From contig JAHAWR010000103.1 in the NCBI GenBank assembly GCA_018383835.1, positions 1-5,842 on the forward strand: a stretch of 5,842 nt of DNA. Direction: 5' to 3'. The stretch's first letter is position 1. Each line of letters begins with the position of its first letter. A program made the position numbers and the translations under genes. This DNA is from Candidatus Jordarchaeia archaeon (GTDB lineage: Archaea > Asgardarchaeota > Jordiarchaeia > Jordiarchaeales > Freyrarchaeaceae). Under the pieces are notes generated by a model, which was not told the origin of the DNA, did no database searches, and worked only from the letters and a program-made list of their open reading frames with translations. Below, piece by piece: positions 1 to 4,166 of this stretch.

Positions 1-847
1 CTATGTCCTCTAGCTTTTCCCCTGTGCCTATGAACTTTATAGGTGCACCGGTCGCAGCCACCGCCGAAAGGGCTCCTCCACCCCTAGCAGTCCCGTCAAG
101 CTTGGTCACGATTATTGAACCTATATCTGTAGCCTCCTTAAAGGCTTTAGCCTGAGTCATAGCCTGCTGTCCCAGCGTCCCATCAACAACCAACATTATC
201 TCGGCGGGCTTAATTGATCTAGCGATCTCTTTCATCTCATCCATCAAGTCTGCTTCGTTCTTATGTCTGCCTGCGGTATCGACTATAACGACATCAAACC
301 CTTTCCCCCGGAAATAATCGATCCCTCTTTTAGCCACCTCCACACTACTCCTACTGTTACTGTCGCCATAGAATGGGACTCCAGCCGCCTCAGCTAACTG
401 GCTAAGCTGCTCATATGCCCCTAAACGAAAAGTGTCAGCGCATACAAGTCCAGTCTTAAACCCGCGCTTGGCCAAGTACCTTGCCAGCTTAGCTGCAGTT
501 GTGGTCTTCCCAGAACCCTGTATTCCGACAAGCATTACGACGTTCAATTGCCCCGGCTTGATATTCAGGCCACGCGGCTTACTGCCAAGAATATTCACGA
601 GCTCTTCGTAGACAATCTTCACAACATGCTCTCTCCTGCTGATCCCGGAAGGAAGCTCCTCTTCAAGCGCTTTCCTCTCTATATTCTCCGAAAGACGGAG
701 TACAAGTTCAACGTTAACGTCTGAAGAAAGTAAGACGCGCTGAATCTCTCTGACAAGCTCTCTAACGGCGTCTCTGTCAGCAACGGCTGAGCGGAGAAGC
801 CTATTAATAGCACTCCTCAGCCCCTCACCCAACGCATCTAAAACCAT
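1..847 (-). CDS. srp54: Signal recognition particle GTPase SRP54 (N and G domains; C-terminus beyond window)
   Basis: SRP54 binds signal peptides and 7S RNA and, with the receptor FtsY, delivers ribosomes to the membrane in a GTP-dependent cycle. I translated 282 codons from the ATG at 847-845. Residues 1-100 are the helical N domain (starts MVLDALGEGLRSAI; the family ALLEADV-like motif reads LLSSDVN at about 40-46). The G domain follows: P-loop GIQGSGKTTT at 108-117, DTFRLGAYEQL at 137-147 (family consensus DTFRAGA), DTAGRH at 190-195, TKLDG at 248-252, and GTGEKLEDI at 274-282. The methionine-rich M domain, which binds RNA and signal peptide, should lie to the left of position 1; full family length is about 430-450 residues. 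The start is supported by a GGGTGACC ribosome binding site (851-858) just upstream. Identity is certain; only the 3' part is missing. Confidence 0.97.
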   Translation of the reverse strand, partial: MVLDALGEGLRSAINRLLRSAVADRDAVRELVREIQRVLLSSDVNVELVLRLSENIERKALEEELPSGISRREHVVKIVYEELVNILGSKPRGLNIKPGQLNVVMLVGIQGSGKTTTAAKLARYLAKRGFKTGLVCADTFRLGAYEQLSQLAEAAGVPFYGDSNSRSSVEVAKRGIDYFRGKGFDVVIVDTAGRHKNEADLMDEMKEIARSIKPAEIMLVVDGTLGQQAMTQAKAFKEATDIGSIIVTKLDGTARGGGALSAVAATGAPIKFIGTGEKLEDI

Positions 848-952
848 TCAGGTCACCCTTCAACAAAAACAAAACTTAAGCTATTATCTTATGGAAAAAG
901 AGACGGCTGCAAGCTATTTAACTCTTTTTAATTCCACACTGCCTTCTTCTTT
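848..952 (-). other. srp54 upstream region
   Basis: AT-rich leader of srp54, read on the minus strand. It holds the GGGTGACC ribosome binding site at 851-858. A TATA-like GTTAAATAGC (plus 913-922) lies about 70 bases upstream of the start codon and a weaker CTTAAG (about 873-878) about 28 bases upstream. Neither is strong enough to name as the promoter. No other gene is visible here. Confidence 0.4.
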
Positions 953-1159
953 CTAAAACTGAAACGCATTGTTGCTGTACACCCCGGCTAAGAAGTTTGC
1001 AGAAGCCTCCTGCATAATTTCGTTTTCACGAAGGCTCCATAACGTAACTCTTAATGGACTTGTTTGTCTCTCCGCTCGTGCCAAGTTGCCGTCGCAACAG
1101 GGAGTACCAGTTGTCAGCCTGTAATCTGCAAGTTGAGCCTTCACGCATTCACCAAGCAA
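953..1159 (-). pseudogene. Possible remnant of an IS605/IS1341-type TnpB C-terminal tail
   Basis: A short frame on the minus strand ends in SPLRVTLWSLRENEIMQEAS followed by about 15 more residues and a TAG stop at 955-953. The motif NEIMQEA resembles the (K/M)QEAPA tail at the end of many archaeal IS605-family TnpB proteins, which lies after the RuvC and zinc-ribbon region. Nothing of the catalytic domain is visible: no zinc-ribbon cysteines in CxxC spacing and no RuvC acidic motifs on either side. The frame is open only back to about 1173, where a TAA precedes it. There is no good ribosome binding site; the only start is a TTG at 1159. I read this as a decayed transposon end, not a working gene. 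The match is from memory of the family; it could also be a chance frame. Confidence 0.35.
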
Positions 1160-1280
1160 CTTAAAACCTTAATGCACTTGCACAGTAAACTTTCCTGAGA
1201 CAGGCTAACCCTACCCCCACGCTCTTGACACTGTAATATTGTATCCGCCTTGCTAATGGTGAAGAAAAAGAAATACAAAG
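1160..1280. other. Intergenic stretch without recognisable gene
   Basis: Together with 848-1159 this makes a gap of about 470 bases between srp54 and the tRNA-Thr gene. A minus-strand frame of about 50 codons runs through it in a different phase from the TnpB-like tail, but its product is not recognisable. No tRNA, box C/D or RNase P signature was found. Confidence 0.4.
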
Positions 1281-1292
1281 AAAAAGTTATAT
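1281..1292 (+). promoter_or_regulatory. TATA box / BRE of tRNA-Thr
   Basis: AAAAAG followed by TTATAT gives a purine-rich BRE and a TATA-like element centred about 30 bases before the mature tRNA 5' end. This is the usual archaeal distance if transcription starts a few bases upstream of the tRNA. Confidence 0.5.
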
Positions 1293-1334
1293 GTCCTCAT
1301 TCCGTGAAAGGAAGATAGGGCCCCGGTAGCTCAG

Positions 1335-1366
1335 GGTTTCCTCTTGTCTTCTGGGGGTGACGGGCA
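1335..1366 (+). other. D-loop intron of tRNA-Thr (ends approximate)
   Basis: About 31-35 bases must be removed from the D loop. The limits given leave the loop AGACTGGCA, which keeps G18-G19 (1370-1371). An alternative, 1338-1372, leaves a short AGGGTA loop. Inside, CTTGTC (1343-1348) can pair with GACGGG (1359-1364) as a hairpin. I could not draw a perfect bulge-helix-bulge (4-bp helix, two 3-base bulges) for either pair of ends, so the splice sites are not settled. Its first part, 1336-1347, is complementary to the T-loop intron. Confidence 0.7.
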
Positions 1367-1411
1367 ACTGGCAGAGCGGCGGCCTCGTAAGCCGTAGGTC
1401 GCGGGTTCGAG

Positions 1412-1425
1412 TCAACAGGAGAAAC
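1412..1425 (+). other. T-loop intron (position 59/60) of tRNA-Thr
   Basis: A 14-base insert interrupts the T loop. With T stem GCGGG:CCCGC as outer helix, TTCG (1406-1409) faces AGAA (1420-1423), giving three Watson-Crick pairs plus G/A, with 3-base bulges AGT (1410-1412) and ACA (1424-1426). Cutting after the second base of each bulge, as in the tRNA-Arg gene here, leaves a 7-base T loop TTCGAGA. The inner helix is almost absent (one pair, 1413:1419). A60 instead of the common pyrimidine is a mild worry; a cut one base later would leave TTCGAGT but destroys the central helix. Confidence 0.7.
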
Positions 1426-1487
1426 ACCCGCCCGGGGCTCCAATTAGTGTGCGGCTACTGTCATCGAAAAAACGGGATTCATAATAA

Positions 1488-1492
1488 TTTTT
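1488..1492 (+). terminator. Possible T-run terminator of tRNA-Thr
   Basis: The first run of five T's downstream of the tRNA, in an AT-rich stretch about 46 bases after the CCA end. Archaeal RNA polymerase stops at such runs, but other shorter T clusters follow and no hairpin is evident. Confidence 0.3.
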
Positions 1493-1590
1493 CAATAATT
1501 TCAAAATCTCTAAAATTAATTTAAATGGAAGAAAATTATCAGAAAGTTTAAGTAATTCTTTTGATATTCTTTAACAAAAATTCGGGGGGA

Positions 1591-2027
1591 ATGAAAAGAT
1601 CAAGCCTCTTAAAGACAAACTCGAGGGGAAAGTCAAAGAGAAAGTTAAGGATGCGATTAGTGATGTCAGTGGGAAAATTGATGCTGATGGACCTGATGAG
1701 GCCAAAATGATTGCTATACGTCACTATGAACTTTTAGAGAAAGGTGATTATGAGGGTTGGCGCAGCACATTGCTATTACATCTTCAGGCAACGGCCGATA
1801 GGAGTGGAAGTAGCCCCAGCTTTTGGTGGAATACCGGACGAAAGTACGTTGATGAGTTGGGAATACGCTACAAATACCTCCGAGAAGAGAAATTGCCTTA
1901 TCCAAACGCGAGAAAATTCCTTTTCAAAAGGAAGAACCCTGATGGTAGCGACAGGGGAATGCCTGTACCATGCCTAGTCACGCTTGATAAAGACAGCGTT
2001 TGGAGGGTCGAGCAACCCAGCTACTAA
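1591..2027 (+). CDS. Small protein of unknown function, NTF2-like appearance; start frameshifted or non-canonical
   Basis: No confident family. The frame ending at TAA 2025-2027 reads as a coherent protein from about 1596: a lysine-rich amphipathic stretch (KPLKDKLEGKVKEKV), then HYELLEKGDYEGWRSTL and an ending VTLDKDSVWRVEQPSY. A 'YY.LL.KGDYE' helix followed by strands and a final 'W+V' strand is the pattern of NTF2-like/DUF4878-type domains; this is resemblance only. There is no signal peptide or membrane segment. The first ATG in this frame is 1707, which would discard the 36 plausible codons before it. The ATG at 1591 lies one frame off, and adding a single A to the run at 1594-1597 would give MKKIKPLKDK, about 145 residues. 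A G-run at 1584-1589 is too close to that ATG but well spaced for an ATC at 1599. A TATA-like AAAGTTTAAG at 1543-1552 may drive it. Confidence 0.6.
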
Positions 2028-2040
2028 CCTTAAAATAATC

Positions 2041-2070
2041 TCTTTCATTACTTTCTCTTGTTTTTGTTTT
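2041..2070 (+). terminator. Pyrimidine-rich terminator-like tract after the NTF2-like gene
   Basis: A nearly all-pyrimidine stretch ending TTGTTTTTGTTTT lies between the stop at 2027 and thiL. Such T-rich tracts act as archaeal terminators. It would also lie within any thiL leader, whose promoter could be CTTAAAATAATC at 2030-2040 or read-through from upstream. Confidence 0.35.
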
Positions 2071-2077
2071 CACCATT

Positions 2078-2084
2078 GAGGTGG
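2078..2084 (+). promoter_or_regulatory. Ribosome binding site fixing the thiL start
   Basis: GAGGTGG lies six bases before GTG 2091. It selects this start over in-frame TTG codons at 2058, 2064 and 2076, which have no such site. Confidence 0.75.
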
Positions 2085-2090
2085 TCGTAT

Positions 2091-3071
2091 GTGGAGTTAG
2101 ATGATGTAGGTGAGAGAAGACTCGTTGAAAGCCTCCTAAGCTTCATAGATGACTTGTATGGCTTTCCTTTAGGTGATGATGCAGCGACAATTCAGCTGTG
2201 TGGTGTCACGCTAGTTTTTAGCTCTGACATGCTTGTCGCTAGGACGGATGTTCCTCCCGGCATGACGTGGGAGCAGGTTGGGTGGAAAGCTGTAGTGATG
2301 AATTTAAGCGACATAGCTGCTAAGGGCGCTGAGCCGATTGGAGGTCTTTACGCTTTCGGGCTTCCAAAGTGGTTTAAGTTAGATGATGCCTTAAAGATTG
2401 CAGCTGGAATAAAGAAAGCATCGAAACTCTACGGAGCACGCTACCTCGGAGGAGACGTGAATGAATCAGACGAGGTGGTTGTCTCTGGCGCAGTACTGGG
2501 TGTGACTGAAAGGTTTGTGCCAAGAAAAGGGGCTAAGCCGGGTGAAATCGTCGCGGTAACCGGTTCATTTGGACTAACAGCAGCTGGACTGAAAATTCTC
2601 TTAGAAGGGCTGGAAGCGGGGGATGAGAGAGACCTTTGCCTAAAGGCGGTATATTGCCCCGAGCCAAGGATAAAGGAGGGTGTAATTCTGGCTAAGGAAG
2701 GTTACGCATCGACATCCATCGATAGTAGTGACGGGCTAGCGGCCTCACTCCATGAGCTAGCTAAAGCCAGTAATGTTGGCTTCGCAATCGATGCCATTCC
2801 CATTCCACGTGAGGTCTTACTCTTCGCCCAGAGAAATGGGCTGGATCCTTATGAACTTGCACTTTATGGTGGAGAAGAATACGAACTAGTTGTTACAATA
2901 CCGGAAGAAAAATGGGAAGACGCTATAAAAGCTGTAGAAAAAGTGGGTGGCACCTTACACAGAATAGGGCGAGTTGTTGGGGATAAAGAAGTCTTGTTTA
3001 AGCATCCCGAAAAAGGATGGGTCAAAGTCAGCTGGAGGGGGTACGAACACTTCAAGCTCAAAAAAACATAA
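2091..3071 (+). CDS. thiL: Thiamine-monophosphate kinase ThiL
   Basis: ThiL phosphorylates thiamine monophosphate with ATP to thiamine diphosphate, the last step of cofactor synthesis, in the cytoplasm. It belongs to the PurM/AIR-synthase-like ATP-binding superfamily. From the GTG at 2091 the protein is 326 residues, a normal ThiL length. Visible motifs: GDDAA at 28-32; SSDMLVARTDVPPGMTWEQV at 44-63, the substrate and magnesium region; WKAVVMNLSDIAAKGAEPIG at 65-84; YLGGDVNES at 118-126; DSSDGLA at 211-217; GGEEYELV at 260-267; and the closing GYEHF at 317-321. The frame is open upstream, but the strong GAGGTGG site and the family start near 'ELxxVGE' support GTG 2091. Its stop is 8 bases from the 3' end of the convergent tRNA-Arg gene, so its transcript must run into antisense of that tRNA or stop very quickly. 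It looks like a single gene rather than part of a thi operon. Confidence 0.95.
   Translation: MELDDVGERRLVESLLSFIDDLYGFPLGDDAATIQLCGVTLVFSSDMLVARTDVPPGMTWEQVGWKAVVMNLSDIAAKGAEPIGGLYAFGLPKWFKLDDALKIAAGIKKASKLYGARYLGGDVNESDEVVVSGAVLGVTERFVPRKGAKPGEIVAVTGSFGLTAAGLKILLEGLEAGDERDLCLKAVYCPEPRIKEGVILAKEGYASTSIDSSDGLAASLHELAKASNVGFAIDAIPIPREVLLFAQRNGLDPYELALYGGEEYELVVTIPEEKWEDAIKAVEKVGGTLHRIGRVVGDKEVLFKHPEKGWVKVSWRGYEHFKLKKT
3060..3066 (-). terminator. T7 terminator of tRNA-Arg, inside thiL
   Basis: On the minus strand, seven T's follow 14 bases after the CCA end of tRNA-Arg, after a shorter TTTT. The tract is made of the AAA AAA lysine codons at the very end of thiL, so the two convergent genes share this sequence. 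Confidence 0.6.
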
Positions 3072-3096
3072 GAAAACAATGGCGGTCCCGCCGGGA

Positions 3097-3126
3097 TTTT
3101 CAGCTCCCACCATGGCGGCGGAAGCT
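3097..3126 (-). other. T-loop intron (59/60) of tRNA-Arg, 30 nt
   Basis: A textbook bulge-helix-bulge: outer helix is the T stem CCGGG:CCCGG, the central 4-bp helix is TTCA:TGAA, the bulges are AGA and AAT, and the inner helix is GCTTCC:GGGAGC capped by a loop containing CCATGG. Cutting after the second base of each bulge leaves the standard T loop TTCAAGT. Confidence 0.88.
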
Positions 3127-3156
3127 CTTGAACCCGGGAATTCCGGCTTAGAAGGC

Positions 3157-3172
3157 TTACGCCCCTTATAGT
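3157..3172 (-). other. Anticodon-stem intron (29/30) of tRNA-Arg, 16 nt
   Basis: The insert ACTATAAGGGGCGTAA splits the 5' strand of the anticodon stem after base 29. Outer helix AAGG:CCTT, central helix GCGC:GCGT (one G-T pair), and bulges CGA and AAG give a bulge-helix-bulge. Its cuts restore CCGGC exactly opposite GCCGG. Position 29/30 is a known non-canonical intron site in Thermoproteales. Confidence 0.85.
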
Positions 3173-3181
3173 CGGCGCCCT

Positions 3182-3194
3182 TTCAGTCTTTTAA
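3182..3194 (-). other. D-loop intron of tRNA-Arg, 13 nt
   Basis: The D region between GCCT and GGGC is 23 bases. Removing TTAAAAGACTGAA leaves AGCCAGGACA, a normal D loop with G18-G19. CAGG (3200-3197) faces ACTG (3187-3184) with three pairs plus a G/A mismatch; the bulges are ACT and AAA, and there is no inner helix. This is a relaxed motif, and ends one base either way are possible. Confidence 0.7.
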
Positions 3195-3239
3195 GTCCTG
3201 GCTAGGCGACGGGACCGCTTACTCAGAATGATGCTTCTC

Positions 3240-3256
3240 CACATGTTTTATATGTG
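3240..3256 (-). promoter_or_regulatory. TATA box of tRNA-Arg within a small inverted repeat
   Basis: On the minus strand, TATAAAA (3252-3246) lies about 33 bases upstream of the mature 5' end, a good archaeal promoter distance. It is flanked by CACAT and ATGTG, a 5-bp inverted repeat that could be incidental. Between here and 3356 nothing else is recognisable apart from short T-runs (3264-3269 and about 3288-3293) that could stop thiL transcripts. Confidence 0.6.
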
Positions 3257-3356
3257 TTATGGCGTTTTTAATTTCTCGTTAACCACATTTTTTCTTGCCC
3301 ACATTCTTATTCTTTGACCTCGCTTTCAGGCTGCACTTAGTTTGCCATTACTCATT

Positions 3357-4016
3357 TTATAACTTCAAAATTTTCTCGTATCCTTCTTTCTTGACTATAT
3401 GTCCTGCTATGTCGAAGCATTTCCTAGCTTTTTGCAGGATCACGCTGTCGCTTGTGAGCGCTATTTCTCCCGCGCTTATTACTGCGTTGTCCGTTTGGCT
3501 TGCAGTTAAACTATCTCCCTCAACTCCGTATTTCTCCATTAGTTGTCTCGTTACTCCAGCTAGTTCCCCGCTCTTACTTACTGGCCTATCGAAGAATATT
3601 AGAACCACTCTTGGCCGTGCCTCCTTAAGTTCTTCTAAAAGTACATTTAGTGCTTTTGTTGTAAGGCCGGTTACCTTGTACTTTCCATGAACTCCTGATA
3701 TGTCCCTTATGTATCCATCGTCTCCCTCTACAAGGAGCTCATTTTTCAACATTGTTTCAAGAACTATTAAAACGTTATACCCATCCACAGAGATGTTTTT
3801 CCCCCTAAGCTCCTCGAACGACGCCGTTTTCCTTCTTCTCTCTTTTACTTCTTTATTACTAAAGACACTTCTTAATAAGATTAATTTGTGTGTTTTGTCG
3901 AGACGATGGTGGCTCGCAACAAAGTTTAGAGCCCCCTCACGGTTATATCCTCTATCGAGAAGATACCTAAACTCTTCAGCTGCCTTTTCTAACCTTTCCT
4001 TGTTAAGTTCGAGCAA
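3357..4016 (-). CDS. DUF434 protein with C-terminal PIN-like domain (DUF5616 type)
   Basis: Function not established. From the TTG at 4016 it is 219 residues. Residues 9-53 match the DUF434 helical domain (RYLLDRGYNREGALNFVASH at 17-36, then RLDKTHKLILLRSVFS). Residues 73-200 look like a PIN-type nuclease fold: ISVDGYNVL with Asp78, LIFFDRPVSKSGELA with Asp143, TASQTDNAVIS with Asp176, and LTSDSVIL with Asp190. These spaced acidic residues are where PIN domains hold metal, so an RNA-cleaving role is possible but is an inference. The frame is open to a GTG at 4091, but those 25 residues look non-conserved and that GTG has no ribosome binding site. TTG 4016 has GTGGGG (4025-4030) eight bases upstream, and TATA-like CTATTTATTG (4094-4103) would start transcription inside the longer version. 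It is divergent from alaS. Confidence 0.8.
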   Translation of the reverse strand: MLELNKERLEKAAEEFRYLLDRGYNREGALNFVASHHRLDKTHKLILLRSVFSNKEVKERRRKTASFEELRGKNISVDGYNVLIVLETMLKNELLVEGDDGYIRDISGVHGKYKVTGLTTKALNVLLEELKEARPRVVLIFFDRPVSKSGELAGVTRQLMEKYGVEGDSLTASQTDNAVISAGEIALTSDSVILQKARKCFDIAGHIVKKEGYEKILKL

Positions 4017-4093
4017 GTCAGGAGCCCCACGTCCCAGCCTCAAGCTATTTCTACATAATGATTTTTGATGATTTCCCTTTTGAGGTTCCACAA

Positions 4094-4118
4094 CAATAAA
4101 TAGGGAAGATTTTTAGAG
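4094..4118 (-). promoter_or_regulatory. Candidate promoter of the DUF434 gene in the alaS divergent spacer
   Basis: Minus-strand TATA candidates are TCTAAAAATC (4118-4109) and CTATTTATTG (4103-4094). The spacer up to the alaS start must also hold the alaS promoter, for which I see only weak candidates (for example TTTTTTAGGTTTACT near 4124-4140). Confidence 0.35.
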
Positions 4119-4152
4119 ATTTCTGTTTTTTAGGTTTACTAGCGATAAAGAC

Positions 4153-4159
4153 GGGGGTG
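4153..4159 (+). promoter_or_regulatory. Ribosome binding site fixing the alaS start
   Basis: GGGGGTG ends seven bases before TTG 4167. No ATG or GTG exists in this frame between the upstream stop TAA (4146-4148) and the conserved N-terminus, so the TTG is the start. Confidence 0.65.
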
Positions 4160-4166
4160 CCATTCT

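Larger units (their letters stand above)
1320..1442 (+). tRNA. tRNA-Thr(CGT) with introns in the D loop and the T loop
   Basis: Decodes ACG. Acceptor GCCCCGG (1320-1326) pairs with CCGGGGC (1432-1438). D stem is GCTC (1329-1332) with GAGC (1374-1377). Anticodon stem is GCGGC (1379-1383) with GCCGT (1391-1395) around the loop CTCGTAA, anticodon CGT at 1386-1388. Variable loop is AGGTC and T stem GCGGG (1401-1405) with CCCGC (1427-1431). Discriminator T1439 and encoded CCA (1440-1442) fit archaeal tRNA-Thr, as do G1-C72 and C2-G71. The D loop is 41 bases instead of 8-11, and the T loop is 21 bases instead of 7, so two introns must be removed to give a product of about 74-77 bases. The anticodon loop itself has no intron. 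Confidence 0.93.
3080..3216 (-). tRNA. tRNA-Arg(TCT) with three introns (D loop, 29/30, 59/60)
   Basis: Decodes AGA. Read on the minus strand: acceptor GGTCCCG (3216-3210) pairs with CGGGACC (3090-3084). D stem is GCCT (3207-3204) with GGGC (3180-3177). The anticodon stem CCGGC is restored only by joining CCG (3175-3173) to GC (3156-3155), and pairs with GCCGG (3147-3143). The loop is CTTCTAA with anticodon TCT at 3152-3150. Variable loop is AATTC and T stem CCGGG (3137-3133) with CCCGG (3095-3091). Discriminator G is at 3083 and CCA is encoded at 3082-3080. Removing introns of 13, 16 and 30 bases leaves 78 bases with D loop AGCCAGGACA and T loop TTCAAGT. G73 fits archaeal tRNA-Arg. Gene finders that allow only one intron would miss it. 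Confidence 0.93.

Noticed and set aside
1144..1293. Minus-strand frame of about 50 codons upstream of the TnpB-like tail
   Set aside because: No start with ribosome binding site and no family resemblance; it begins inside the T-rich antisense of the tRNA-Thr promoter.
848..1319. CRISPR array, RNase P RNA, 7S RNA or box C/D RNA in the largest gap
   Set aside because: I looked for regular repeats, for RNase P-like conserved blocks, for TGATGA/CTGA box pairs and for long GC-rich helices, and found none.
1320..1442. tRNA-Thr as a split or permuted tRNA gene
   Set aside because: All parts occur once, in normal 5' to 3' order and within 123 bases; ordinary cis introns suffice. The inter-insert pairing joins the first and third exons' flanks, not the leader pairs expected in trans-spliced tRNAs.
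1591..1710. 39-codon frame from ATG 1591 to TGA as a separate small gene
   Set aside because: Its product is low complexity (many M, L, K, R) and overlaps a frame that reads as normal protein; more likely the displaced start of that gene.
3106..3122. GC-rich palindrome around CCATGG as a regulatory site or protein-binding repeat
   Set aside because: It is the hairpin tip of the tRNA-Arg T-loop intron.
2864..3171. Frames overlapping the end of thiL and the tRNA-Arg gene on both strands
   Set aside because: They run through ThiL codons and tRNA stems; the thiL reading and tRNA structure explain the sequence fully.
3295..4068. Two plus-strand frames (3295-3690 and 3700-4068)
   Set aside because: They lie antisense to the DUF434 gene, are rich in Ser/Leu/Phe as expected for the opposite strand of a coding gene, and have no recognisable domain or ribosome binding site.
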